64,000 nt of DNA from an uncultured Christensenella sp. (GCA_910579525.1 CAJTUK010000005.1:62001-126000), one strand, 5' to 3'. Counted from the first letter of the stretch, positions 14,970-24,516 are shown. Notes: generated from the letters alone by a model not told the origin. Translations and numbers: made by a program.

Positions 14970-16193
14970 ATGAAAACAATAAAAAAATTAAGCATAGCAG
15001 CTATTGTTTTAGCTGTTTTTATGCTGGTAGTCTTTACTTTGGGTGGAAAACCCATAATAAGTAAAGCAAAAGTTAGAACGATAGATACTGATGCTATCGC
15101 TACGTTATCGTATGATGAAAAAGCACAACAAGAGCTTGATAAATTCGATGAATACGAGGTTTATGAACACCAAGAGAAAAATGGTGTTATAAAGTTTGTT
15201 GGTACTCGTTCGTATGCAGCCGAAGAATTTTCAGATTGCGATTATGTCGCAATGACTGATGAGGAGGTAAATGTTACATATGATTTATCTTGCGATACAA
15301 ATACCACGAGTGTAAGCATGGAGATAACATATGAGCAAAAAGATGAAGTATTAAATGTAGATTATGTAAATATTTCTAAAATAGAATACCAAGAAGATAG
15401 CGAAAGTGCTATAATATATTTTGAAGATGGAACGGTTGTTAACTCAAAGGACTATTTAGGTGATGAAACATTAGACAACTGTGTTGTTATAGCGGCCGCA
15501 GCCGCAGGAACAATGACGGTCTTGTTGCAAGTTGTTGTAGTTGTTTTGGTCGCAGTTGTAGTCTATTTTGTCCTTTCGTGGCTTTTCCCTTGGATAAAAA
15601 GAGCTATAACTAATTATAGATATGAAAACAGGACAACTTATCAAAGTACAACCTATGCGATTCCAGCAATTGCAATTGATGGGATAAGATATGAAGCTAA
15701 AGCAAAAAGCAAAGCAGAAGTTCAAGCATTGCCGCGAAAAAATAAAGACAATGATCCGCCTATTTATTATTTAGCTTTTGCTTCCGGTATATCAAATAGA
15801 AATGGAATTACCGATACGGTGATTCCTGCGGGGGGCTTATATATTTCAAACCAAATTACATATGAACAGGCTATTGGGGTTATGACGACATCGCAAGTAG
15901 CTACAGTAGTAAGAGATGGGGTAACTTATTCATTTATTCCCAGTATATATACTTATTATGAAAGCGATATACTGGATGTTATGGATATGATAGGATATCA
16001 TACAGATACGCCAAGATTAAAGCCAGAATGGCATTTAATTGAGAATGGAAGCGTAAATGGATTGCCGCATTATCATCCGGCAAATATTTATGACTTACAA
16101 GTAAATAAAGGAAATGGAACTAAAACATTTAGGCATCATGCTTTCTTTTGGGAGTTTAATTTTAGCATATGGAATACTTATCAATACGCGTAG
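14970..16193 (+). CDS. Membrane protein with toxin-like C terminus, function unknown
   Basis: This 407-residue protein has a signal or anchor helix (8-28), an acidic outer domain (30-170) and a strong hydrophobic segment at about 172-208 starting VVIAAAAAGTMTVLLQ. The C-terminal domain of about 180 residues ends with GLPHYHPANIY and FRHHAFFWEF. The order of N-terminal domain, hydrophobic stretch and His-rich end recalls the SAR2788 family of putative toxins, whose ends also carry HxHP and HSF blocks. I give this as a likeness, not an assignment. The ribosome site is excellent (AGGAGG). It lies 21 bases after the protease gene and 13 before the next gene, so the three form one unit. Confidence 0.5.
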   Translation: MKTIKKLSIAAIVLAVFMLVVFTLGGKPIISKAKVRTIDTDAIATLSYDEKAQQELDKFDEYEVYEHQEKNGVIKFVGTRSYAAEEFSDCDYVAMTDEEVNVTYDLSCDTNTTSVSMEITYEQKDEVLNVDYVNISKIEYQEDSESAIIYFEDGTVVNSKDYLGDETLDNCVVIAAAAAGTMTVLLQVVVVVLVAVVVYFVLSWLFPWIKRAITNYRYENRTTYQSTTYAIPAIAIDGIRYEAKAKSKAEVQALPRKNKDNDPPIYYLAFASGISNRNGITDTVIPAGGLYISNQITYEQAIGVMTTSQVATVVRDGVTYSFIPSIYTYYESDILDVMDMIGYHTDTPRLKPEWHLIENGSVNGLPHYHPANIYDLQVNKGNGTKTFRHHAFFWEFNFSIWNTYQYA

Positions 16194-16206
16194 TTTGGAG
16201 ATTTAA

Positions 16207-16938
16207 ATGAAAAACTTATTGGCGGCTAAACAATTTTTCTCTGATGTCTTTGGTGCTGTTTGCTTCTATAATGACAGGCAAGACGGATATATTGCATTTT
16301 CTGACGGGCGCAAATCGATAGAAACGCTTTCGATATATTTTCCAAATAAACTGGACTTGTATGATTTAGAAACAAAAAAACGTTTGACAAATGCAGTCGG
16401 TGAAAACTTCTATGAGCGCTACTGCGGTGCAAAGAGCAGGATGCTTTGCGGCTTATATTCTTCGCAACTAATGGTGGCTTACTATTATGATAATAAAGTA
16501 ATCGGAATTCATAGCTATAATCATTTGGGACTTAAAGGCTCAGTGGATCGTATATTTAATTATTTTTGTGGCGTTAACCTTAATCTTTACGCAGAGAATG
16601 AGAGATGCTTTTCGGCATCTGTCTGTACAAATAATAATATAAAAATAGAAACAGGATACAATATTCAAAATGTTGTAGAAAGTTATTTGAATGAAATTGA
16701 TTATAAATTTGACGAGTATTTTAGGTTAGACGTTTCGCTTAATTATCCCGTTTTGGAACAACAAAAACGTTTTAAACAAATAGATGAAATATACGGTACG
16801 GAGAATTCAAATTTTTGTTTATGCGCTAAACGGCGTGCTGAAAGATTTAGCAAGTTAATGGGTGCGCTATCAAAAGAAGATTTGCAAGAATTTTATAACG
16901 ATATAGGAATTGGTAAGACTATTTTAAAAAAGGATTAG
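16207..16938 (+). CDS. Unknown cytosolic protein, third gene of the protease unit
   Basis: The protein has 243 residues with no signal peptide or membrane helix. It has a ribosome site (TTTGGAG) and ends before a strong terminator. The sequence (FFSDVFGAVCFYNDRQDGYI at the start, then mixed beta-alpha with several cysteines) matches nothing I know. As the last gene after a toxin-like membrane protein, it could be an immunity or partner protein, but nothing in the sequence shows this. Confidence 0.5.
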   Translation: MKNLLAAKQFFSDVFGAVCFYNDRQDGYIAFSDGRKSIETLSIYFPNKLDLYDLETKKRLTNAVGENFYERYCGAKSRMLCGLYSSQLMVAYYYDNKVIGIHSYNHLGLKGSVDRIFNYFCGVNLNLYAENERCFSASVCTNNNIKIETGYNIQNVVESYLNEIDYKFDEYFRLDVSLNYPVLEQQKRFKQIDEIYGTENSNFCLCAKRRAERFSKLMGALSKEDLQEFYNDIGIGKTILKKD

Positions 16939-16985
16939 TAATAGGATTTATCAATAAGACCAATATAATTGACAGTATAATTGAG

Positions 16986-17030
16986 AAAGCGGCTTTTGGA
17001 TAGAAATATCCGAAAGTCGCTTTATTTTAT
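16986..17030 (+). terminator. Intrinsic terminator of the protease unit
   Basis: A stem of about 16 bp (16986-17001 with 17008-17023, one mismatch) is followed by a T-rich run. It closes the three-gene unit and separates it from the operator-controlled promoter at 17103. Confidence 0.85.
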
Positions 17031-17102
17031 TCAGGTCTATAAATTGATATTTTGGTAAAGTTTAACATTTTTTGTGAAATGGGAAATTTTTTTAAAAAGG
17101 TA

Positions 17103-17151
17103 TTGACAAGCGAGATTGTGTGTATTATAATTTAGTTAATCGATTAACTAA
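17103..17151 (+). promoter_or_regulatory. Promoter with LacI-type operator for the starch lipoprotein
   Basis: TTGACA (17103-17108), exactly 17 bases, TATAAT (17126-17131), then the perfect 20-bp palindrome TTAGTTAATCGATTAACTAA (17132-17151) at the start of transcription. It is the same operator as at 11520-11537. The shared site ties the two exported starch proteins to one repressor, most simply the LacI-type protein encoded at 19061-19864. Confidence 0.9.
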
Positions 17152-17185
17152 AATTAATCGACAAAATAATTTCGAGGTGGAAATA

Positions 17186-18991
17186 ATGAAGAAAACAACC
17201 AAATGGGTAGGTTTAATTGTCGCTTCGGCTGTATGTGTAACTTCTGTCGCTATGCTTGCAGCTTGTAAAGATGACGATGCAACAAAAACGGAATATACGG
17301 TAACGTATTATGACGGCGACACAGTGTTGGACACACAAAAAGTTAAAGAAGGAGAAAAGGCAACAAAGTGGACGCCGACAAAAACGAATTATACGTTTGA
17401 CAATTGGTATGCTACTCCGAATTATGCTCATTTGTTTGACTTCGATGCGCCTATTACGGAAAATAAGTCCGCATTTGCAAAGTTCACATCATCGCTTGTC
17501 GTTGAAGATACCCGTGAATTCTATATTTGCGGTCAAGGAAGCAGTAGTGCGCTCGGCGGTTCTGCGGCTTTAAAAGATAGTGCTAAAATGACAAAAGCAA
17601 CGGATAAGAATGAATATACTCTTACCGTTGATTTATACGAAAACGACTGGTTCCAATTTGTAACCAATACTTCTTGGGATTATCAGCGTGGTTGGGGCTA
17701 CATGAATACGGGTACGCTTGATAACGTTGTGTACTTTGCTTCAAACGGCAGTATAGACGGTAGCAAACCCACAAAAATGGAAGATATAGTTTGCAAAAAA
17801 GACGGTAACTATACTTTCACGCTTACAACTCACCCTGCGGACGATTTAGGGCATCCTACCGAATTGAGCGCATCGGATACCATTACTTGGGTACGCAACG
17901 GCGATGTTCAGGGCGAATTGGAAACCGTTATGACTTATTATATTAAGGGCGAAAAAATTACCGCATGGCAGGATATTTTTACAACCCATACGGAAATGAA
18001 ACAAACCGATAACCCTAACGTATATACTTTGAGTGCTTATATTAAAGAGGGCGACCAATTTATGTTCGCTTCAACGGCGACCACAGGAACTGAAACAAAG
18101 CCGGGTACTGTTTATATTAAAGCAAGTAACCTTGACGAAGCAAGCAAAGCATATTTAGACGGCACTACCGGAAATATGACGGCAAAAGCAAGCGGAACTT
18201 ACACGTTTACTTACAATGCCGAAACAACGAAGCTGTCTGTAACGTTCTATGCAAGCAAAGGTTTAGTAGCGGCTGATTACTACCTTGACGGTACTTTCGG
18301 GGAAGGGCATAACTGGTCAAATAACTGTTTCAATACCGATTATAAACTTACGGAAACTGCGGCAGGTTCGGGTGTTTACGAAATAAAAGATTTTGAGCTT
18401 AAAGCAGGTACGGAGTTCTGTATTCAGGCGTTCAAAGCAGGTTCTACCGAGCCGGGCGACAAGTGGGTAAATCAGGTAGGAAATTATAACTACCGTTATT
18501 ATATCGGTGCGGCTAATTTGGTAGAAGCGGCAAAACCTGCACCCGAAGGCAATAACTATAACTTCAAAGTAGTTACCGCAGGAACTTACAATATTACTTT
18601 CGACAGCTATTCCAAGATAGTAAATATCAAATCGGCAGATGCAGGTTACGATATTTATATTAAAGGACTTAATATTACTATCGGAGATAACACAAGTTCG
18701 TGGGAACATGGATTTAACGAAGTATGGAAGCTGAAACTTAACAGTGATAAAACTGCGTATGAGCTGACTTTTGATGCCACAGTTGGAGCAACTTTTGGTT
18801 TGGCAAAATATGATGAAGGCGCATCGTCCGGTAACGGAGATTTCCTTAACACCGCCAGCTTAGGTACTGCCGGCGACGCAAACGATAAATTCGGTGCAAG
18901 CGGTAATTTTAACTGTACTGAGGCGGGAACATACAAAATCGTATATACTATCGCAACCGAAAAAATAGATTTCTATGTTGTAAACGCATAA
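17186..18991 (+). CDS. Surface lipoprotein, probable starch-binding protein
   Basis: This 601-residue lipoprotein has lipobox MLAAC (Cys near residue 29). Next come an InlB B-repeat/Flg_new-type module (about 37-100, VTYYDGDTVLDTQKVKEGEK and NWYATPNY) and about four beta-rich domains that each open with a pattern such as FYICG, YYIKG, YYLDG or DIYIKG. Many exposed Trp and Tyr residues and the repeated domains resemble SusE/SusF-type starch-binding proteins. It has no catalytic motif. The ATG at 17186 follows GAGGTGG; an upstream in-frame start would lie in the operator. It is a single-gene transcript under the shared operator and likely holds starch at the cell surface for the CGTase and importer. 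Confidence 0.7.
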   Translation: MKKTTKWVGLIVASAVCVTSVAMLAACKDDDATKTEYTVTYYDGDTVLDTQKVKEGEKATKWTPTKTNYTFDNWYATPNYAHLFDFDAPITENKSAFAKFTSSLVVEDTREFYICGQGSSSALGGSAALKDSAKMTKATDKNEYTLTVDLYENDWFQFVTNTSWDYQRGWGYMNTGTLDNVVYFASNGSIDGSKPTKMEDIVCKKDGNYTFTLTTHPADDLGHPTELSASDTITWVRNGDVQGELETVMTYYIKGEKITAWQDIFTTHTEMKQTDNPNVYTLSAYIKEGDQFMFASTATTGTETKPGTVYIKASNLDEASKAYLDGTTGNMTAKASGTYTFTYNAETTKLSVTFYASKGLVAADYYLDGTFGEGHNWSNNCFNTDYKLTETAAGSGVYEIKDFELKAGTEFCIQAFKAGSTEPGDKWVNQVGNYNYRYYIGAANLVEAAKPAPEGNNYNFKVVTAGTYNITFDSYSKIVNIKSADAGYDIYIKGLNITIGDNTSSWEHGFNEVWKLKLNSDKTAYELTFDATVGATFGLAKYDEGASSGNGDFLNTASLGTAGDANDKFGASGNFNCTEAGTYKIVYTIATEKIDFYVVNA

Positions 18992-19028
18992 AAATAAACG
19001 CTTGAAATCATTTTTTTCTCCAAAAGAT

Positions 19029-19061
19029 AACGGGCGTTCATAACTGAACGCCCGTTATTTT
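19029..19061. terminator. Bidirectional terminator between lipoprotein and LacI genes
   Basis: A 12-bp perfect stem (19029-19040 with 19045-19056) with loop TAAC is followed by ATTTTTAA. It serves the rightward lipoprotein gene and the leftward regulator gene that ends at 19061. Confidence 0.9.
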
Positions 19062-19864
19062 TAAACTTCAAAATTGTGTACAGTGAAAGAGATGCGTTGT
19101 GTGGCTTCATTAAGGCAAGATAGGATATGCTTGCACTTATCGGCAACAAGGTTTTTAGGGAAATATACATCTGTGCTTGTATTTAACAGATAATCTGCTA
19201 TTACTTTACTATCGGAAAGAATATTCTTTTTATCGTTAATTATACGCAAATCGCTTAAAGTCGATATAAATGTTACATTACTAAATATTGACTGAATGGT
19301 TTTCTTAATACTTTCGTCTGCGGGTAAAAGTGTGATATACTCATAAGTGCCGTTGAAATAGTTGTCTGCTTCGTATTTCAATTTTGCATAGTCAGTTGTT
19401 ATTTGAAAAAAGAGTGAGTCTTTGACAACACAATCAACTGCAATTAAAGGTGCATAATTCAAATTACCTATTGTTTTAAATGATTCTCTGTCAATGTTAA
19501 AAGCGATAATGGCATCAACGTTATTATCAAGTTGGCGATAAGGTAATCCATTTAAAACGAGTCCGTATTTATCAGAAGGGAATACTTTTCTTAAATTCTC
19601 TATGAAATAACCAAATTCTCCGTCATATAAAGAATTACCCGAATTTCCTGAATATAAGGATATTAGCTTGGAATTCGGGGTAGCTCTCAAAGTTTTTGCG
19701 AAGGTATTTGGCTTATAATTATAAAGGTTTACAATTTGTAAAACTTTTTGCTTGGTTTCTTCTGTATATTTTTCTGTGTGAAGCCCGTTTATTATATAAG
19801 AAACGGTTGCAGAGGAAACTCCCGCTTCTCTTGCGATATCGTGTATTGTGATTTTCTTATCCAT
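19061..19864 (-). CDS. LacI-family regulator of the starch genes, short form
   Basis: Residues 1-50 are a standard LacI helix-turn-helix and hinge: ITIHDIAREAGVSSATVSYI, then YKPNTFAKTLR. The ligand domain is short and diverged, giving 267 residues against about 330 usual, and the C-terminal end looks shortened. The start at 19864 follows AAGAG; the longer frame upstream reads through the promoter. The gene lies between the two operator-bearing transcripts and the importer operon, so the likely role is repression of the exported starch proteins, lifted by a maltodextrin. No matching palindrome is seen at its own promoter, so autoregulation is not supported. Confidence 0.85.
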   Translation of the reverse strand: MDKKITIHDIAREAGVSSATVSYIINGLHTEKYTEETKQKVLQIVNLYNYKPNTFAKTLRATPNSKLISLYSGNSGNSLYDGEFGYFIENLRKVFPSDKYGLVLNGLPYRQLDNNVDAIIAFNIDRESFKTIGNLNYAPLIAVDCVVKDSLFFQITTDYAKLKYEADNYFNGTYEYITLLPADESIKKTIQSIFSNVTFISTLSDLRIINDKKNILSDSKVIADYLLNTSTDVYFPKNLVADKCKHILSCLNEATQRISFTVHNFEV

Positions 19865-19871
19865 ACTCTTT

Positions 19872-19900
19872 ATTATATAGATGCGGATAAAAAATGTCAA
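19872..19900 (-). promoter_or_regulatory. Promoter of the LacI-type gene
   Basis: On the minus strand: TTGACA (19900-19895), 17 bases, TATAAT (19877-19872), a consensus vegetative promoter 8 bases before the start codon at 19864. That leaves almost no leader. The divergent cyclomaltodextrinase gene has no equally clear promoter in the same 56-bp gap. Confidence 0.7.
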
Positions 19901-19920
19901 TACATATAAGGAAATAGAAA

Positions 19921-21591
19921 ATGAATGAATTTGCCATTGAACATATACCCGAATCAAAATATTGTTTTGCCGAAGATAAGAATACCGTTACGCTTCGATT
20001 AAGGGTAAGTAAGTATGATATGCCCGAAAAAGTAGAGGTGGTTTACGGCGGTAAATATGATTATGCCACAGTGCAATTAAGAGCTATAATGAAGCGTTAC
20101 TGTGAAGATAAATTATTTGCTTATTACACAGCAACATTGCATTTAGCCGACGTGCGCTTGGTATATATTTTTGCGATAACAGAAAACGGCAAGGAATATT
20201 ATTTTTCGGAAGATGGGCTTACTGAACACTATGATTATACGTTAAATTATTATAATTGTTTTCAGTTAGCTTATGTAAACGATATAGACGTTATGAAGCC
20301 GATAGAGTGGTTGAAAACCGCAACCTTTTATCAAATTTTTGTCGAACGGTTTAATATCGGTTTAAAGGATAAAGACAAAAGCTATATCAATTTAAAATGG
20401 GGAGAGCTTCCTAAGCCGAAAAGTTTTGCCGGAGGAGATATTAAAGGAATTACGGAGAAGCTAAACTACATAAACGATTTAGGTATAAACGCTTTGTATT
20501 TAACTCCTGTTTTCAGCTCAATATCAAACCATAAGTACGACATAAGCGATTATTATAATGTAGACAAAAATTTTGGAAGCAAAGACGATTTAAAAGAACT
20601 GATAGATAAAGCTCACGCAATGGGAATGAAAATTGTTTTAGATGCGGTATTCAATCATTGTAGCGACCAAATAAGTCAGTTCCAAGATGTATTGAAAAAC
20701 GGCAGGAAGTCGAAATTTTATGACTGGTTTATTATAACTAACGATAATCCGTTACAATACGAATGTTTTGCTTCCTGCAAATATATGCCTAAATTCAATA
20801 CATCCAATAAAGAAGTTTGTGAGTATCTTATTGATATTGCAACGTATTGGATAAAAGAATTTGATATAGACGGTTGGCGGCTTGATGTTTCAGATGAAAT
20901 ATCTCACGAGTTTTGGCGACAGTTCAGGAGAGCTGTTAAAGAAGCAAAGCCTGACTGCGTTTTAATAGGCGAAAATTGGCACGATGCAAACGTTTATCTT
21001 CAAGGCGACCAATACGATAGCATAATGAATTATGCTTTCACAAAAGCGTGCTTAGACTTTTATGCGTTTAAACGCTTTACGCCGAAACGGTTTGTAGAGA
21101 AACTTAACGAGCTGTTAATGCGAAATTGTAATGCGGCGAACAGTATGCTGCTCAATTTGTTAGATAGTCATGATACGCATAGGTTTTTTACACAAGTCAA
21201 CTGCGATAAAGATAAATTATTAAATGCACTTTCAATGCTGTATTTTTTCGACGGGGTTCCTTGTATTTATTACGGAACGGAAATAGCCTTGCAAGGCTAT
21301 CACGACCCTGACTCAAGGCGCACATTTGAATGGGATAAAGTAGATTCAAGTTCAACTCTAACTCAACTTATCAAGTATTTATGTTCATTGAAAGCTAACG
21401 GAGAGCTTGCCGATAATAATATAGTTATAACTGAACATAACGGGATTATAGAAGTAGTAAGAGAAAAATACAAACTTATTCTTAACGGTAACGAATTTAA
21501 AATTAAATATACCCCTTTGAATAAAAGTTTTGCCTATAAATATGCTAATGGCGAACTTGACGGTTGGGGGTTCGTAATAGAGAAAATATAA
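19921..21591 (+). CDS. Cytosolic cyclomaltodextrinase/neopullulanase (GH13)
   Basis: These enzymes open cyclodextrins and cleave pullulan or maltodextrins in the cytosol. An N-terminal CBM34-like beta domain (1-125) precedes the barrel, which begins ATFYQIFVERFN. Catalytic residues by my count are D322 in GWRLDVSDE, E351 in IGENWHD and D418 in LLDSHDTHR. MPKFNT before NKEVCEYL is the conserved GH13_20 region. No signal peptide; 556 residues, normal for the subfamily. It is divergent from the LacI gene and leads the importer operon; the next gene is 77 bases on, past two hairpins. Together with the secreted CGTase it suggests a cyclodextrin route: make outside, import, open inside. Confidence 0.88.
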   Translation: MNEFAIEHIPESKYCFAEDKNTVTLRLRVSKYDMPEKVEVVYGGKYDYATVQLRAIMKRYCEDKLFAYYTATLHLADVRLVYIFAITENGKEYYFSEDGLTEHYDYTLNYYNCFQLAYVNDIDVMKPIEWLKTATFYQIFVERFNIGLKDKDKSYINLKWGELPKPKSFAGGDIKGITEKLNYINDLGINALYLTPVFSSISNHKYDISDYYNVDKNFGSKDDLKELIDKAHAMGMKIVLDAVFNHCSDQISQFQDVLKNGRKSKFYDWFIITNDNPLQYECFASCKYMPKFNTSNKEVCEYLIDIATYWIKEFDIDGWRLDVSDEISHEFWRQFRRAVKEAKPDCVLIGENWHDANVYLQGDQYDSIMNYAFTKACLDFYAFKRFTPKRFVEKLNELLMRNCNAANSMLLNLLDSHDTHRFFTQVNCDKDKLLNALSMLYFFDGVPCIYYGTEIALQGYHDPDSRRTFEWDKVDSSSTLTQLIKYLCSLKANGELADNNIVITEHNGIIEVVREKYKLILNGNEFKIKYTPLNKSFAYKYANGELDGWGFVIEKI

Positions 21592-21605
21592 AATTCGGTA
21601 CAATG

Positions 21606-21644
21606 TAAGGGATATATCCCTTATGCGTTTGTTTACAAACGCAT
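21606..21644 (+). repeat. Two back-to-back hairpins before the binding-protein gene
   Basis: Perfect palindrome 21606-21623 (9-bp arms) is followed at once by 21623-21644 (10-bp arms, 2-base loop). No T run follows, so these are not standard terminators. Such stems between a sugar enzyme gene and a binding-protein gene often protect the downstream mRNA end and raise binding-protein output. This role is inferred. Confidence 0.6.
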
Positions 21645-21668
21645 AGATAATGTTTAAAGGAGGAAAAG

Positions 21669-23099
21669 ATGAAAAAAATATTACCGGCTTTAATAGCGCA
21701 TATTGCGATTATTCTTGCAGTGATAATTGCTTTTGGCGTTATGAGTGTTGTCCGTAAAACGTATGCAGGCGGCGCAGAAAAATTTACCGGCGAATTAGAA
21801 AGAAATGTTACTTTGCATATTCTTGAAAATAACACTGCAAAGGAACAGGGGTATCTTGAAGAACTTTTAAATGCTTTTAACGAGAAGTATAAAGAATACG
21901 GTATTAAAGCTGTGGATGCAAACGTTGACCAATTCAACGACCTTGAACAAAGTGGTCCGTTCGGATATGGTCCCGATGTCTTGTATCAGGCAAACGACGC
22001 CGTAATGAAATATGTTGACGGACACCACATATTACCATTACCTATTGAACAGCTTGATTGCTACGAACATATAAGTGAAAATGCTTGGGATGCTTATACA
22101 ACCACTATATCAGAGCAAGAGTATGTTTTTGGAGTTCCTGTAAATATTCAGCAGCCGTTATTGTTTTATCGTGATGACTTGTTGCCTGATAATTGGGAAA
22201 CCGAATGGGATGACGATAAGAACGGTGTGCCTGATATGATAGAAAACTGGTCTGCGTTATATCGGTATTCAAAACAAGTTAAACAACAAAGTAACGGTAA
22301 AAAATACGGTTATATGCAATCCTTACTTGATAGCTATTTTTCTTCGGGTTATTTATTTTCCTTCGGCGGTTATTTGTTCGGTGGGGAAGATGGAACGGAT
22401 ACATATGATATAGGTTTAGCAAACGGGGATAGCTATAAAGGAGCAAAGATAATCAGACAGCTCGCTTCCGTTATGAATATGGAGTGTACGGAATTTACGA
22501 TTAGCGATAACAGATATACCCGACTTGCTTCCGGAACTTATTTTGCGACTATGACTACGCCTGACGTTTACACTATGTTTATCAGAGAAATGGTAAATGC
22601 AGGATATACAGAAGAATATGCGAAAGAACACGTTAAAATGGTAAACGTTCCCAAACTTCCTGTAAGCGGTGATTTGGAAGATGAAAGTCAAGGTTTTATG
22701 GATATGACTGTTATGGGTGGTGTAAACGGTTATGCAATAAGCTCTTATACAAAATATCCGAACGCTTCACTTGAATTTGTAAACTTCGCTACAAGCTATG
22801 ATATGGTTAAAAAGAGAAATCAAATATTGGGTATTTCTCCTGCCCGTAAGGACATTATAGAAGAAATAGGTGGCTTGGATAAGATAATAAACGAAAATCT
22901 CGATAGCGGTTCGATATATGTAATGCCGAGCGTTCGTACGACTTCTCAAATATGGTCGCCAATGGAAACATTTTTCTCGCTTATAGCAGGAGATATACTT
23001 GAAGGTAAATCGGCATATGCTACGGACGAGTCTTTAAAGAAAGGACTTGAAGGCGTATCAAAAAATATATATGATGCAATTCATACTTTGGCAGGATAA
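21669..23099 (+). CDS. malE: Maltodextrin/cyclodextrin ABC importer, binding protein
   Basis: The 476-residue extracellular solute-binding protein (family 1) has an N-terminal hydrophobic segment (5-30) but no lipobox cysteine. It should therefore be held by an uncleaved helix, or be secreted, rather than be a lipoprotein, which is unusual for a Gram-positive. The family pattern is seen at YVFGVPVNIQQPLLFYRDDL and in the central FATMTTPDVYTMFI. Ribosome site AAAGGAGG is strong. It is followed in order by two permeases and an ATPase. The ligand is inferred from the flanking glucan enzymes. Confidence 0.85.
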   Translation: MKKILPALIAHIAIILAVIIAFGVMSVVRKTYAGGAEKFTGELERNVTLHILENNTAKEQGYLEELLNAFNEKYKEYGIKAVDANVDQFNDLEQSGPFGYGPDVLYQANDAVMKYVDGHHILPLPIEQLDCYEHISENAWDAYTTTISEQEYVFGVPVNIQQPLLFYRDDLLPDNWETEWDDDKNGVPDMIENWSALYRYSKQVKQQSNGKKYGYMQSLLDSYFSSGYLFSFGGYLFGGEDGTDTYDIGLANGDSYKGAKIIRQLASVMNMECTEFTISDNRYTRLASGTYFATMTTPDVYTMFIREMVNAGYTEEYAKEHVKMVNVPKLPVSGDLEDESQGFMDMTVMGGVNGYAISSYTKYPNASLEFVNFATSYDMVKKRNQILGISPARKDIIEEIGGLDKIINENLDSGSIYVMPSVRTTSQIWSPMETFFSLIAGDILEGKSAYATDESLKKGLEGVSKNIYDAIHTLAG

Positions 23100-23109
23100 G
23101 GAGGGAATT

Positions 23110-24516
23110 ATGACGAAAGTTTTAAATAAAGTTAAAAGTTTTTTTGTCGGTATTCCTACAAAAGTTAAGAATTATTTTAAAAGCATACCCGACAGATTAA
23201 AGAAAAAATTTGCAGGTGCAAAAGAAATTATAACGCAAGGCAATTCAAAAGTAGGCGCATCCATTTGTTGTATGGGGCTTGGTCAGCTTCTGTATAAACA
23301 ATGGACAAAAGGCAGTATGTTCATTTTATTACAAGTAGCGTTTATACTCTATTTTGTATTTACGGGCGGCGCAGACTTATTCGGATTATTCACTTTGGGT
23401 CAGGTAAAAGGCGATGCATGGTTTGGTATAGCAGGCGACAATTCGGTTGTTATGATGCTAATGGGAATATTCGCCGTAATAATGATAATGTTTTATATTG
23501 CAATTTATATTGTCAATGTAAAAGATGTATACGCAACCCAATGTGCAGAAGATACTTTAAAAGAACCGCTGTCGTTTAAAAGTCAGGCGGCGTCATTGCT
23601 TGATAAAAATTTCCATAAAACCGCTTTAACGTTACCGATAATAGGTGTTTGCATTTTCAGTATTTTACCCATTGTCTTTATGATACTGATAGCGTTTACC
23701 AATTATGGCGGAACAACCGTACCCCCTGAACTTGTAGATTGGGTAGGGTTTGAAAATTTCGGAAAGATACTCACGCTCGGACAGTTTGCGCCTACGTTCT
23801 TTAAGATATTCGGTTGGAACTTAATGTGGGCAGTACTTTCCACAGCGATAAACTTTTTTGCAGGAATAGGACTTGCTTTACTCTTAAATAAGGCGTGTGT
23901 AAAGTGCAAAGCAATTTGGAGAGCTTTCCCGATACTTGCTTATGCGATACCGGGCTTCATAACGCTTCTTGGCTTCAAATTTATGTTCTCTTATGGTGGC
24001 CCGATAAATTACTATATCCAACAAGGCGGAGGGGATGCGATAGGCTTTTTAGCGGTTAATTCAAAATGGACGGCAAGGCTTATCGGTCTTGGAGTAAATG
24101 CTTGGATAAGCGTACCTTCGATAATGTTGCTTGCAACCGGTATTCTGTCTAATCTGAATAACGATTTATATGAAGCGGCAAGGGTAGACGGCGCAAGCGC
24201 ATGGAGGCAATTCATAAAAATTACTTTACCTTATGTTTTGTTTGCTACAACGCCCGTACTTATTACGCAATTCATAAATAACTTTAATAACTTCGGTATT
24301 TTCTACTTCCTTCGTGATGGCGTTATTTCAGACGGCTATTTCCTTGCAAATAATACAGACCTTCTTATAAATTGGTTGTATCGAATATCTATTGATAATA
24401 ACTATTATTCGATAGGTGCGGCGATAAGTTTAATTATATTTATTGTAACTTCGATAATATCTCTAACGGTGTATATTTTATCCCCGTCATATAAACAGGA
24501 GGAAACGTTCAGATGA
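23110..24516 (+). CDS. malF: Maltodextrin ABC importer, MalF-type permease
   Basis: This inner-membrane permease of 468 residues has about eight hydrophobic helices. The first 55 residues are polar and rich in Lys (KVKSFFVGIPTKVKNYFKSI). The EAA loop that docks on the ATPase reads EAARVDGASAWRQFIKITLP near residues 357-376. The long N-terminal part with extra helices is typical of MalF rather than MalG. The ATG at 23110 follows AAGGAGGG; earlier in-frame starts lie in the binding-protein gene. It overlaps malG by 4 bases (ATGA). Confidence 0.9.
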   Translation: MTKVLNKVKSFFVGIPTKVKNYFKSIPDRLKKKFAGAKEIITQGNSKVGASICCMGLGQLLYKQWTKGSMFILLQVAFILYFVFTGGADLFGLFTLGQVKGDAWFGIAGDNSVVMMLMGIFAVIMIMFYIAIYIVNVKDVYATQCAEDTLKEPLSFKSQAASLLDKNFHKTALTLPIIGVCIFSILPIVFMILIAFTNYGGTTVPPELVDWVGFENFGKILTLGQFAPTFFKIFGWNLMWAVLSTAINFFAGIGLALLLNKACVKCKAIWRAFPILAYAIPGFITLLGFKFMFSYGGPINYYIQQGGGDAIGFLAVNSKWTARLIGLGVNAWISVPSIMLLATGILSNLNNDLYEAARVDGASAWRQFIKITLPYVLFATTPVLITQFINNFNNFGIFYFLRDGVISDGYFLANNTDLLINWLYRISIDNNYYSIGAAISLIIFIVTSIISLTVYILSPSYKQEETFR

